Assembly (NCBI GenBank): GCA_964438975.1
Contig: CAYTMU010000015.1
Span: forward strand, 10,843-74,842
Direction of reading: 5' to 3'
From: Chryseosolibacter sp964438975
Lineage (GTDB): Bacteria; Bacteroidota; Bacteroidia; Cytophagales; Cyclobacteriaceae
DNA length: 64,000 nucleotides
Made by a program: the position numbers and the translations under genes. The notes beneath the pieces were generated by a model. It saw only the letters and a list, made by a program, of their open reading frames with translations, was not told the DNA's origin and made no database searches. How positions within the stretch are numbered: position 1 is the stretch's first letter; the number at the start of each line of letters is the position of its first letter. Below are positions 50,508 through 60,307 of this stretch, one piece after another.

Positions 50508-52259
50508 TCAGGCCAGGTTTTGTTTTTTGATTTCTTCGATCATGTATTCCGAGGCGCGCATCGCGAGCGCGAGGATCGTCCATGTCGGGTTTTTGTCGGC
50601 TTGCGATACAAATGGTCCGCCGTCCACGACGAAAAGGTTCTTGCAGTCGTGCGCCTGGTTGAACTTGTTGACCGCTGATTTCCGGGGATCGTCTCCCATA
50701 CGTGTTGTGCCGACTTCGTGGATGATCCTTCCGGGAGCAGCTAAGCCGTAGTTGTTCTCAGGGCCATCGTTGCCACCGTAGGTCACAACGCCACCCATGT
50801 TGTGGATGATTTCCTTGAAAGTTTCCTTCATGTGCCGGGCTTGCTTGATCTCATAATCGCTCCACTTGTAGTGGAATCGCAACACGGGGATGCCGTATTT
50901 GTCGACGGTCTTTGGATCGATTTCACAATAGTTGTCTTCGCGTGCGACCGCTTCGCCGCGTCCGGACATGCCAAACGTTGCTCCATAGAAATAGCGGTAG
51001 TCATCCTTCAGCGATGCGCCGTATCCACCAGCATCTTTCACCTGTCCGTCGCGTCCGGCAAATTTGCCGTTCATATTCTCCATCCCGAATCCAAAGCCGT
51101 AACCTGGCATACCCATTCGGCCGTTGAACTCGATATGGTATCCGCGAGGGAAGTCGAGTTTGCGATTGTCGAGCCACCACGGAGTATAGACGTGCATACC
51201 ACCGACGCCGTCTTCGTTGAATCGTTTACGTCCGAGCAGTTGAGGAAGAACCCCGCCCATCGACGCACCAGTGGAGTCGTGCAGGTATTTTCCTACGATG
51301 TTGCTCGAATTCGCAAGTCCGTTTGGATGTTGTGTTGACCGGGAGTTCAGGAGAAGTCGGGCAGACTCGCACGCACTGGCGGCGAGTACGACGATCTTTG
51401 CGTTGACAACATATTCCTGCATGTCGGTCTTGTCGACGTAAGACACACCACTCGCGAGCCCGCGATCGTCAGTCAGGACTTCCCGCGCCATCGCGAATGG
51501 AATAACGTCGACGTTCCCTGTTTCGACTGCGGGAAGTACGAGTACAGACGACGATGAGAAGTCACCGTATACCTGGCAGCCCCGGTTGCACTGGGAGCAG
51601 AAGAAGCAGGCGCCGCGCTTGTCGTTGCCCGGCAATTGTTTAGTCAGGATAGAAAGTCTCGACGGGATTACGGGTATACCGAGTTTATTGCCCGCCTGTT
51701 TGAAATACAGATCGATCAACCGGGGCTTCGGGGGAGGGAGGAAGATACCATCTGGTTCGTCGGGCATGTTCTCGACGGATCCGAATACACCGATGAGTTG
51801 GTCTACTCTGTCGTAATAGGGTTTGATATCATTGTAGCCGATCGGCCAGTCATCCCCGAGACCGTCGAAGCTTTTATGCTTGAAATCCTTTTGACTGAAC
51901 CGCAGGGAAATGCGGCCCCAGTGATTTGTTCGTCCTCCCAACATCCGGGAGCGGAACCAGTCGAACTCAGTTCCATCCTTATGCGTATAGGGTTCACCCT
52001 CGATTTTCCATCCGCCATAGGCGGCATCGAAGTCGCCGAAGTCGCGCAGCGATGTGCTTGCGCCGCGGCGTGGAGACTCCCAGGGCCATTTCATCTGAGT
52101 GATGTTCTTCTTGGGGTCGTACATCGGACCCGCTTCGAGCAGCGCCACCTTGATGCCAGCATTCGCGAGAATATAGGCAGCCATTCCACCGCCAGCACCT
52201 GATCCGATTATACAAACGTCGTAAGTCTTTGGACTCTTTTTGATCTGAAGTTGAGGCAT
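50508..52259 (-). CDS. GMC family oxidoreductase (sugar dehydrogenase-type flavoprotein)
   Basis: 583 residues. FAD-binding motif YDVCIIGSGAGGGMAAYILA near residue 14; a Cys-rich loop GACFFCSQCNRGCQVYG near 215; C-terminal HEVGTTRMGDDPRKSAVN and LFVVDGGPFVSQADKNPTWTI. The two last motifs mark the catalytic domain of gluconate/glucose dehydrogenase-like GMC enzymes. No signal is seen; such flavoproteins may leave the cell with their Tat-bearing subunit. The gene heads the oxidoreductase unit, which reads GMC, subunit 3, two Gfo/Idh/MocA proteins. Substrate unknown. Confidence 0.9.
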   Translation of the reverse strand: MPQLQIKKSPKTYDVCIIGSGAGGGMAAYILANAGIKVALLEAGPMYDPKKNITQMKWPWESPRRGASTSLRDFGDFDAAYGGWKIEGEPYTHKDGTEFDWFRSRMLGGRTNHWGRISLRFSQKDFKHKSFDGLGDDWPIGYNDIKPYYDRVDQLIGVFGSVENMPDEPDGIFLPPPKPRLIDLYFKQAGNKLGIPVIPSRLSILTKQLPGNDKRGACFFCSQCNRGCQVYGDFSSSSVLVLPAVETGNVDVIPFAMAREVLTDDRGLASGVSYVDKTDMQEYVVNAKIVVLAASACESARLLLNSRSTQHPNGLANSSNIVGKYLHDSTGASMGGVLPQLLGRKRFNEDGVGGMHVYTPWWLDNRKLDFPRGYHIEFNGRMGMPGYGFGFGMENMNGKFAGRDGQVKDAGGYGASLKDDYRYFYGATFGMSGRGEAVAREDNYCEIDPKTVDKYGIPVLRFHYKWSDYEIKQARHMKETFKEIIHNMGGVVTYGGNDGPENNYGLAAPGRIIHEVGTTRMGDDPRKSAVNKFNQAHDCKNLFVVDGGPFVSQADKNPTWTILALAMRASEYMIEEIKKQNLA

Positions 52260-52382
52260 AATTGAAGGTATAGATTCGGTTAAATGTACTGTTTCTCAAG
52301 TAAACATCACAGGAAACGATTGCATTCTTTGATAACTTATGTGACCGTAATCGTTTTCGGTGTATTTTTTTGTTGCCAACGG

Positions 52383-52658
52383 TTAGTGCGGGCCACTGCC
52401 GGTGTTTGATTTTTTCTTCGGCACGGGATCGTATCCGCTGGTTCCCCATGGGTGACACCGTGATATGCGCTTCATTCCCAACCAGATCCCTTTCGCAGGA
52501 CCCCACTCAGCTATGGCCTCGATTGCATACTGCGAGCAGGAGGGCATGTGTCGGCAGTGCGTGCCTAACAGCGGGGAGAGGGTAACTTGATAAACACGAA
52601 TGGGAAAAATGAATATTTTCCTCAAGAGCGAGTTTCGCGAATGTTCCGTGCCTTCCAT
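52383..52658 (-). CDS. yidD: Membrane protein insertion efficiency factor YidD
   Basis: 91 residues, with the family signature CRHMPSCSQYAIEAIAEWG, then KGIWLGMKRISRCHPWG and GYDPVP. The three conserved cysteines are present. It helps YidC-dependent insertion of inner-membrane proteins. Unlike many genomes it is not next to rnpA or yidC here. The ATG at 52658 is preferred over a TTG three codons earlier. Confidence 0.93.
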   Translation of the reverse strand: MEGTEHSRNSLLRKIFIFPIRVYQVTLSPLLGTHCRHMPSCSQYAIEAIAEWGPAKGIWLGMKRISRCHPWGTSGYDPVPKKKSNTGSGPH

Positions 52659-52718
52659 TGATAACAAAAGTTTGATGCTTCGGCGGGTCTCGCCTGCGCT
52701 AAGCTTCGGCGGGCAAGC

Positions 52719-54239
52719 TCACCAGTCACCACTCAGTATTTCATACGTCATCTCCCCGTCTTTGCCGTCCATTAGCTGAACACCGATCTTTTTCAGGTCG
52801 TCGCGGATCTTGTCGGACAAGGCGTAGTTGCGGTCTTCCCGCGCTTTTTTGCGCAGTGATATCAGTACATGCACGACACTGTCGAGCATCTTTTCATCCT
52901 GAGATGCGTCATCGGTCAGCCCGAGTACTTCTTCGGTAAAGCCGATGTATGTACTGCTGAATCGGGCGAAGGTGTCAGGGTCGATTTTTTCGAGCGGAAT
53001 ATTGCGCGACTTGAAGTCGTTGATGCGCGATGCCATTTCAAACAACACAGCCAGTACCTTGGCGGTGTTGAAGTCGTCGCTCATATTGATGTGACAATCT
53101 TCGATCAGCCGTTGTAGCTCTGAAGTGAGGTCCTGATCAGCGTTGGTTGCATCCTTCGGCGGCCCGAGACTTTTCAAAGTTTTCAACGCGTGTGCGAGCC
53201 TGCGATATCCTTTTTCCGCCGCCTGAAGGGCTTCATTTGAGAAGTCAAGCGTACTGGAGTAGTGCGACTGCAGCATAAAGAACCGTACAGCGTTCGGTGA
53301 ATATCCTCTGTCGAGGAGTGGGTGATCGCCACTGAACAGTTCGCTGGGCAGAAATGAGTTGCCAAGTGACTTACTCATTTTTTGACCGTTGACGGTTAGC
53401 ATGTTTGAGTGCATCCAGTATTTGACAGGAGCCTTTCCATTGGCGCCCGTCGCTTGCGCGATCTCGCATTCGTGATGCGGGAATTTCAAGTCCATCCCAC
53501 CACCGTGAATATCGAATACCTCGCCGAGGTATTTCGTGCTCATTACTGTGCACTCGATGTGCCATCCGGGGAAGCCTTCACCCCATGGCGAAGGCCATCG
53601 CATGATATGTGACGGCGACGCTTTCTTCCAGAGCGCGAAGTCGATCTTTTCGCGTTTCTCGTCCTGCGCGTCAAGTTCCCGTCCGCTTTCCATCAGTTCG
53701 TCGATCCTGCGGCCCGACAGGATTCCGTAAGAGTGTTCCTTGTCATACTTCTTCACATCGAAATAGACAGAGCCGTTCACTTCGTAGGCGAATCCTTTGT
53801 CGAGCAACAGTTGGATAATGGCGATCTGCTCGACAATATGTCCGGTAGCAGAAGGTTCGATCGATGGCGGAAGGATATTGAACTGGCGCATTACTTCGTG
53901 GAAGTCTTCCGTGTACTGTTTGACAACCTCCATCGGTTCCAGTTGCTCCAGCCGCGCTTTCTTTGCGATCTTATCTTCGCCGTCATCCGAGTCGCTCTCC
54001 AGGTGCCCGACGTCGGTGATATTCCGCACGTAGCGAACCTGAAAGCCGAGATGGCGAAGGTAGCGGGCGACGACGTCGAATGTCAGGAACGTACGCACAT
54101 TGCCGAGGTGCACCTTGTTGTATACGGTAGGTCCGCAGACGTACATTCCGACCTTGCCGGCGTGGATGGGCTCGAATTTTTCTTTCTTGCCTGTTAGTGA
54201 GTTGTTAATGTAAACCGGGTATTGATCGTAGCGCGCCAT
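52719..54239 (-). CDS. cysS: Cysteinyl-tRNA synthetase
   Basis: Charges tRNA-Cys; 506 residues, class I, cytoplasmic. The zinc cysteine and HIGH-type region is YVCGPTVYNKVHLGN near residue 34; WHIECTVMSTKYLG supplies another zinc ligand; the KMSKS loop is GQKMSKSLGNSFLP near 275. The C-terminal DALR-type helices are complete. Start at the ATG 54239; a TTG three codons upstream is less likely. Confidence 0.97.
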   Translation of the reverse strand: MARYDQYPVYINNSLTGKKEKFEPIHAGKVGMYVCGPTVYNKVHLGNVRTFLTFDVVARYLRHLGFQVRYVRNITDVGHLESDSDDGEDKIAKKARLEQLEPMEVVKQYTEDFHEVMRQFNILPPSIEPSATGHIVEQIAIIQLLLDKGFAYEVNGSVYFDVKKYDKEHSYGILSGRRIDELMESGRELDAQDEKREKIDFALWKKASPSHIMRWPSPWGEGFPGWHIECTVMSTKYLGEVFDIHGGGMDLKFPHHECEIAQATGANGKAPVKYWMHSNMLTVNGQKMSKSLGNSFLPSELFSGDHPLLDRGYSPNAVRFFMLQSHYSSTLDFSNEALQAAEKGYRRLAHALKTLKSLGPPKDATNADQDLTSELQRLIEDCHINMSDDFNTAKVLAVLFEMASRINDFKSRNIPLEKIDPDTFARFSSTYIGFTEEVLGLTDDASQDEKMLDSVVHVLISLRKKAREDRNYALSDKIRDDLKKIGVQLMDGKDGEMTYEILSGDW

Positions 54240-54300
54240 AGTATTCAAGAGCGCGAAAATACGGATTTATGGGGATAGTCCACAGTTGCCGGCGCACCAT

Positions 54301-55710
54301 TTAGCGCCACCCTCCCCCCAGTGCTTTGTATAATCCGATCAGCGAGTGAAAGATGCTCTTCTTGATGGTCGCGAGTTCCAGTTCTGCTTCCAGCACCCGC
54401 TTTTGAGCTGTAATAACCTCCAGATAGGAAGCATATCCCGACGTGAACAAAACGTTGGAAGTTGAGACAGCGCTGAGCAATACGCTTACCTCCTCTTCTT
54501 TCAGTGCGTACATAGCCTCCAGGTTGTCAATGCCCCGCAGGTTATTTACGACCTCACCGTAGCCTGCGATTACCCGCTGCTGGTAGTTGTAATAAGCCAG
54601 CGCCCGTTCCGCTACCGAACGATTAAAATCAGCGTGGATTCGCTTCCGGTTAAAAACAGGCATCGCGATACCTCCCAGCACGCCGGCAGCGAGCGATTCC
54701 GGTGTCTGAAATAGTGCAGTGGCATTGACGGCATTCAGGCCGGCGTAAGGTGTAATGGAGAGAGCAGGCAAGAAGGCAGCTCTGGCTGCGTCGACATCGG
54801 CTTCCGCGGCGACAAGTTCAAGTTCGGCCTGCTGAATATCAGGTCGATTCAGCAACAGTTTGGAGGGTACGCCTTCGTGGATATCGTTTGGTAATGGCAG
54901 TTCACTGATATCCTGTGTCCGTTCAATATGCTGCGGATAGCGACCCATCAGCAGGTTGATCTCCGTTTCGAGTTCGATGATCCGTTGCTCCTTCTCTTTT
55001 TCGAGCGCACGAGTGTTCAGCAACTGTGCTGTGAACTGCTGAACGGCCAACTCCGTGGCGCGTCCACCCATTTTCTGGATGTTGATGATCTCTAGCCCGA
55101 TTTCCTGCAGTTCTATATTCTTTCTGATTACTTCCACCTCGTTGTCCACTGCCAGCAGCTCGTAATACAGGCGGGCGATCTCGCCCACGATCGCAGTTGT
55201 CAGAAGATGTCTTCCCTTTTCCGAAGCCAGGAAACGCGTATAGGCAGCCTTCTTCCGGGAGCGCAGCTTGCCCCAGATGTCCGCCTCCCAGGAACTCTGA
55301 AAACCCACGAAATATTCTTCTCGCATCGTTGGTCTGAAACGATCCTGATCGGCATCTGCGATCATGTTTTGATTCAAATTGCCGATATTGGTCGTGCCAG
55401 CGATATTCAGCGAAGGAAGCAGATCGCCTTGACGGACGGTGTATGCGGCCCGGGCAACCTCCACACGTTGCTTAGCAGATAGCAGGTCGTAGTTGTTCGC
55501 GAGTGTCAGCTCGATCATCTCCGAAAGCAATGTGTCCGTAAAGAATTCCTGCCACGCCAGATCTCCATCTGTCAGTGTATCCGAATGACCGATATATGTT
55601 TTGGGCATGGGAGTTGGCTCTGGAAGCAATGGTGTATCCGCGATCTTACATCCTGATGCCATCACTGCAACTGCCAGGTAAAGGTTGATATGGAACTTCG
55701 TCAGGTACAT
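54301..55710 (-). CDS. RND efflux outer-membrane factor, lipoprotein (NodT/TolC-like)
   Basis: 469 residues. Lipoprotein signal with lipobox VMASGC; then two OEP repeats forming the alpha-barrel/beta-barrel channel, e.g. LTLANNYDLLSAKQRVEVAR and LLLNRPDIQQAELELVAAEADV. Outer-membrane exit duct of the tripartite pump encoded by the two genes upstream, 25 bases after the pump gene. The ATG at 55710 begins the signal. Confidence 0.93.
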   Translation of the reverse strand: MYLTKFHINLYLAVAVMASGCKIADTPLLPEPTPMPKTYIGHSDTLTDGDLAWQEFFTDTLLSEMIELTLANNYDLLSAKQRVEVARAAYTVRQGDLLPSLNIAGTTNIGNLNQNMIADADQDRFRPTMREEYFVGFQSSWEADIWGKLRSRKKAAYTRFLASEKGRHLLTTAIVGEIARLYYELLAVDNEVEVIRKNIELQEIGLEIINIQKMGGRATELAVQQFTAQLLNTRALEKEKEQRIIELETEINLLMGRYPQHIERTQDISELPLPNDIHEGVPSKLLLNRPDIQQAELELVAAEADVDAARAAFLPALSITPYAGLNAVNATALFQTPESLAAGVLGGIAMPVFNRKRIHADFNRSVAERALAYYNYQQRVIAGYGEVVNNLRGIDNLEAMYALKEEEVSVLLSAVSTSNVLFTSGYASYLEVITAQKRVLEAELELATIKKSIFHSLIGLYKALGGGWR

Positions 55711-55735
55711 GTCGACAGTAAGTATGCTTTCTTGA

Positions 55736-58700
55736 TTAATTGGCGTTCGCAGCGACTGGTATTTCGGTGGTCTGCGCAGGTGTCTGCAGTTTCTCGGATC
55801 GCCTGCCACCGGTGAGACTGGCGAACAGGACGTACAGGCCGGGGATCACCAGTACGCCGAACACGGTTCCGATGAGCATGCCGCCGGCGGCTGCGGTGCC
55901 TATCGACCTATTGCCCATTGCTCCGGCGCCCGTAGCGATGCACAGCGGAATCAGGCCGGCGATAAAGGCGAACGATGTCATGAGGATCGGACGCAGGCGC
56001 GCAACTGATCCTTCGATCGCCGCTTTGAGAACCGAGATGCCCTCGGCGCGGCGCAGGACCGCATACTCGACTATAAGAATGGCGTTCTTACCCAACAATC
56101 CAATAAGCATGATTAGCGCGACTTGCGCATAGATGTTGTTCTGCAATCCGAATACCTGGAGGGCAAGAAACGATCCGAATATCCCCGCCGGAAGAGAAAG
56201 AAGTACTGGTAGGGGCAACAGGAAGCTTTCGTATTGCGCCGCGAGCAGAAGGTATACGAACACCAACGAGATGATGAATATATAAATGGCCTGGTCCCCT
56301 GATTTGACCTCCTCGCGTGTCATCCCGGCCCAGTCGAACCAGTAACCGCGCGGCAGTTTTTCAGCAGCTACCTGACGGATCGTTTCGATGGCGTCGCCGC
56401 TACTGAAGCCGGCAGCGACGGTCCCGCTCACCCGCGCGCAGTTATACATGTTGTAGCGGGTGAGTTGTTCCGGACCGTAGACTCGTTCCATCCGGATGAA
56501 GGTCGAGAATGGCACCATCTCGCCGTTCTTGTTCTTTACAAAGAGGTTTAGAATATCTTCCGGTTTGGCGCGGTACTGGGGTGCGGCCTGGACCATCACC
56601 CGATACATTTGTCCGAAACGCACAAAATTTGATGCATAATCCCCTCCCATGAGGGTTTGCAGTGTGCTCATGGCCTGGTCGATAGTCACGCCCTTCTTCC
56701 CGGCCATATCCTGATCGACGTGAATAAGGTATTGCGGGAAGTTCGGGTCGTAATTCGTGTAGCCTCTGTCGATTGCCGGCGTCGCCTCCAGGGCGGCGAT
56801 AAAGTTCTCCGTGACTTCTTCGAGTTCTTTCAGGTCGCCGCGTCCGCTCTGATCAAGGACGCGGAATTCAAATCCACTTGAGTTTCCGAAACCCGGAACA
56901 GTGGGTGGTGAAAAGAACTCGATGGTAGCATCGGTAATGTGACGTGTACGTTGTTCCAGTAACTCTATTACGTCCTCGACCGATTCCTTCCGCTCGTCCC
57001 ACGGTTTGAGGTTCACGATGCCCATACCGAATGAGGCACCTGATACACCGTTGACCAGGCTGTAGCCCGCCAGTGTCGAGGTCGCTTCGACGATGCTCAG
57101 TTCGCTTGTCACCTCCTGAATATCGTCGAGTACTGCTTCGGTGCGCTCCACGGTTGCTCCAGACGGGGCAGTGACGTTGATATAAACAACACCTTGATCT
57201 TCGGATGGAATAAATCCTGTTGGCAGGATATTGTTGATGCCATACGTTGCGACGAAGAATATCAGGAGTAATGAGATTGTAATCACCCGGCGACCCGCGA
57301 TCGCTGCGATGACGTTCCGGTATCGATCAGCCAGCCTGTCGTACGCGCGGTTAAAGCTGTTGAAGAATCGCTGAAGCAGTCCCTTGCGACCTTCTGTATG
57401 GCCGGGGTGCTTCAACAGTATTGCGCATAGCGCAGGCGTTAGAGTCAGCGCGTTGACCCCGGAAATAACGATAGCAATCGCCAACGTCAGTGAGAACTGA
57501 CGGTAGAAGACACCGACAGGTCCGGAGAGGAAGGCGACAGGTATGAACACCGCAGACATAACCAGGGTTATCGCGACGATAGCACTTCCGATCTCTTTCA
57601 TTGCGGCGAAGGTAGCCTCGCGTGCGGGGAGACCCGTTTCCTGCATCTTGGCGTGCACGGCCTCCACAACGACGATTGCGTTGTCGACCACGATACCAAT
57701 CGCGAGAACGAGTGCGAAGAGTGTCAGGAGGTTGATTGAGAATCCCATTGCTTGCATGAAGAACAACGCGCCGATGAGCGCAACTGGAATGGCCAATGCC
57801 GGGATCAACGTTGACCGGAAGTCCTGAAGGAATATAAAGACGACCAGTGAGACGAGAAGAATGGCCTCGAAGAGAGTCTTTACCACCTCCGAGATTGACG
57901 CGTCCAGGAACCTTGAGACATCATATGTGTAATTATACGTCATCCCAGGGGGAAAGCTCGTTTCCTGAATCTCTTCCATGCGCTGCTTGATGCGAAGGAT
58001 GACGTCACGTGCATTGGAACCGGGACGCTGGTTTATGAGAATCGAGGCCGCAGGCGTACCGTTGTTCTTGGATATCCTGCTGAAACCCAGGGAGCCGAAC
58101 TCGACATCGGCGATATCACCCAGTCGCAGAATAGACCCATCGTCGTCCGCCCGCAAAACGAGCTGCTTATACTGTTCGGGGGTATTGAACTTGCCCGTGT
58201 ACAGGAGTACGTATTGTAGTGCCTGTGGTGCCTTCTCAGAACTTTCTCCTGCTTTTCCCGGTGCTGCCTCAACATTCTGTGCTTCAATGGCTTCCAGTAC
58301 TTCGTCGGCGGATATGGCGTAGGCGGTCATGCGATCGGGCTTTAGCCAGACGCGCATCGAATAGTCCTTTTCGCTTACGATCTCGGAGTACCCGACTCCA
58401 TCGATGCGCTTGAGCTCCTGCAGTACATTGATATCCGCGAAATTATATATGAACTTCTCGTCGAGATTCGGATCGGCACTAACGATGTTGACGTACATCA
58501 ACAAGCTGTTCACTTCCTTCTCTGTGATTACGCCGTTCCTTATCACCTCTTCCGGAAGTTCGTCAATGATGGTCGCCACACGGTTCTGGACGGCAACTGC
58601 CGCGAGGTCGGGGTCGGTACCGACGGCGAAGTTTACTTCTATGGAAACGGTCCCGTTGTTACTTGCTACCGAAGACATGTGAGTCATACCCGGGACGCCG

Positions 58701-58909
58701 TTGATTGCTTTCTCAAGTGGTACGGCGACTGTTTTTGCACAGACCTCAGCGTTTGCCCCCGTGTACTTTGCTCGAACGGAGACGGAGGGAGGTATGATGT
58801 CGGGATATTGACTGATAGGTAGCGAGAAAAACGACAAGCCACCCAACAACACAATGAGCAGTGAGATGACGAGCGAGAGGACCGGGCGTTTAATGAAGAT
58901 GTCGAACAT
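55736..58909 (-). CDS. RND multidrug efflux pump, inner-membrane subunit (HAE1/AcrB type)
   Basis: 1057 residues, 12 membrane segments and two large periplasmic loops, like AcrB. Typical N-terminus FIKRPVLSLVISLLIVLLGG. Proton-relay acidic pair in AIGIVVDNAIVVVEAVHAK of TM4, matching family position, and GLLGKNAILIVEYA of TM10. Repeat-type conserved segments SQYPDIIPPSVSV and FIPSEDQGVVYINV. Exports hydrophobic drugs and toxic compounds. Middle gene of adaptor-pump-duct. Confidence 0.95.
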   Translation of the reverse strand: MFDIFIKRPVLSLVISLLIVLLGGLSFFSLPISQYPDIIPPSVSVRAKYTGANAEVCAKTVAVPLEKAINGVPGMTHMSSVASNNGTVSIEVNFAVGTDPDLAAVAVQNRVATIIDELPEEVIRNGVITEKEVNSLLMYVNIVSADPNLDEKFIYNFADINVLQELKRIDGVGYSEIVSEKDYSMRVWLKPDRMTAYAISADEVLEAIEAQNVEAAPGKAGESSEKAPQALQYVLLYTGKFNTPEQYKQLVLRADDDGSILRLGDIADVEFGSLGFSRISKNNGTPAASILINQRPGSNARDVILRIKQRMEEIQETSFPPGMTYNYTYDVSRFLDASISEVVKTLFEAILLVSLVVFIFLQDFRSTLIPALAIPVALIGALFFMQAMGFSINLLTLFALVLAIGIVVDNAIVVVEAVHAKMQETGLPAREATFAAMKEIGSAIVAITLVMSAVFIPVAFLSGPVGVFYRQFSLTLAIAIVISGVNALTLTPALCAILLKHPGHTEGRKGLLQRFFNSFNRAYDRLADRYRNVIAAIAGRRVITISLLLIFFVATYGINNILPTGFIPSEDQGVVYINVTAPSGATVERTEAVLDDIQEVTSELSIVEATSTLAGYSLVNGVSGASFGMGIVNLKPWDERKESVEDVIELLEQRTRHITDATIEFFSPPTVPGFGNSSGFEFRVLDQSGRGDLKELEEVTENFIAALEATPAIDRGYTNYDPNFPQYLIHVDQDMAGKKGVTIDQAMSTLQTLMGGDYASNFVRFGQMYRVMVQAAPQYRAKPEDILNLFVKNKNGEMVPFSTFIRMERVYGPEQLTRYNMYNCARVSGTVAAGFSSGDAIETIRQVAAEKLPRGYWFDWAGMTREEVKSGDQAIYIFIISLVFVYLLLAAQYESFLLPLPVLLSLPAGIFGSFLALQVFGLQNNIYAQVALIMLIGLLGKNAILIVEYAVLRRAEGISVLKAAIEGSVARLRPILMTSFAFIAGLIPLCIATGAGAMGNRSIGTAAAGGMLIGTVFGVLVIPGLYVLFASLTGGRRSEKLQTPAQTTEIPVAANAN

Positions 58910-58986
58910 GGTTGTTACCTTAACGATTTGCCGGGGCTGCAGCGAGCCCTTGGATGTACACGATCAGATGGTGATCGGAGCAATTG

Positions 58987-60114
58987 TCACAATGTCACCA
59001 TCGATAAACTGTCCGTGCGCACCGGTTTCGGAATGATGAGCATTCCGTCGCGGATATCCTGTATCCCTTCGAAAACGATCTTTTCACCGGACTTCAGGCC
59101 GGATTCAACGATATAGTAATGGGAGTAACGCGTTCTTGGCACGAAGTGTCGCATGCGCACCTGATTGGCGGAGTCAACGACGAAAACGAAATTCTTATCC
59201 TGTATCTCGAATGCCGCTTTCTGCGGGATCATGATCGCGTCATTGAGTGTGTTTGATAATCTGATCCGGCCAGTTGCGCGGTGTTTCAGGATCGAGTTTG
59301 GATTTGGAAATCTTGCGCGGAACGAGATTGAACCCGTGCTAGCCTGAAACTCTCCTCCCATTGTTTCGACACTTCCCTCATGCGGATATAGACTGCCATC
59401 CGCCAATACGAGTGAAACGAGGGTGTTGGTCTTGTCAGCGTCTCCTACGGCAGATTTGACGTACTCCAGGTATTCTCCTTCCGACACGTTGAAATAAACG
59501 AAGATCTCGCTGATATCCGACACGGTAGTCAGAAGGGTGCCGTGATCGATAAGGCTTCCGACCTTGAACGGTATGCGGTCAATGATGCCGTCGAAAGGAG
59601 CGCGCACGCTGGTATAAGAAAGCCGCAGATCTGCATTGGAGTTTGCCCAGCGGGCCTGTTCTATGCGTGCATTGATGGCTTTCAGCTTGGCCTCTGCGAC
59701 ACTGAGCTCTGTTTCAGAGATGACGCGCTTTTCCACCATCACTTTCAAACGATCAACCTCGAGTTGTGAGGCCTTTGCTTCGGCGATGGTGCTCTCCAGG
59801 TTCGCCGTAGCTTCTGCCAGCGCTGCCCGGTATTCTTCGTCGTTGATCTTGAAAAGTATCTGCCCCTTTCGTACTCGCTGTCCCTCGTCGACATAGATCC
59901 GTTCAAGGAACCCCTGTACGCGCGCTCTTAGTTCGACGTTCTGCACCGCTTGAATGTCGGCGACGTATTCGCGAAAGAGTTTAGTGTCCTTGATCATGAC
60001 ATTTGTCACAGGGAGCACCTTCGGCGGCTCCGTGTCAGCTTCGGAATTTGTCTTGTCATCACAGGCAACCAATAGAACAATCGCCGCCACTGCCAGATAA
60101 TTTGTCAACTGCAT
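58987..60114 (-). CDS. RND efflux periplasmic adaptor (membrane fusion protein)
   Basis: 375 residues. Lipoprotein signal ending in IVLLVAC; barrel-sandwich/lipoyl halves around VELRARVQGFLERIYVDEGQ and PFDGIIDRIPFKVGSLIDHG, joined by a coiled-coil hairpin (about 95-165), then a beta-barrel region. It links pump and duct in the periplasm. First gene of the efflux unit, 77 bases before the pump; the divergent upstream gap with 60308 (193 bases) should hold its promoter, but I see only imperfect boxes and no local regulator gene. Confidence 0.93.
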   Translation of the reverse strand: MQLTNYLAVAAIVLLVACDDKTNSEADTEPPKVLPVTNVMIKDTKLFREYVADIQAVQNVELRARVQGFLERIYVDEGQRVRKGQILFKINDEEYRAALAEATANLESTIAEAKASQLEVDRLKVMVEKRVISETELSVAEAKLKAINARIEQARWANSNADLRLSYTSVRAPFDGIIDRIPFKVGSLIDHGTLLTTVSDISEIFVYFNVSEGEYLEYVKSAVGDADKTNTLVSLVLADGSLYPHEGSVETMGGEFQASTGSISFRARFPNPNSILKHRATGRIRLSNTLNDAIMIPQKAAFEIQDKNFVFVVDSANQVRMRHFVPRTRYSHYYIVESGLKSGEKIVFEGIQDIRDGMLIIPKPVRTDSLSMVTL

Positions 60115-60307
60115 GTTTGCATGGATATGATAAGAATATACGTTGGATATAAACAGCAAAACTTGCGACTATTCGGCAAATGCGGAAGTCTCTGCTATAA
60201 TTTTCCCACCGCTTGCATAAAATGACCTAACGTTTATTTTGTTTGTACTTGAGTGAAGTGATTTCTAATGTGTTTTTTTACCATATTTATCGGATCATCC
60301 TGAACCT

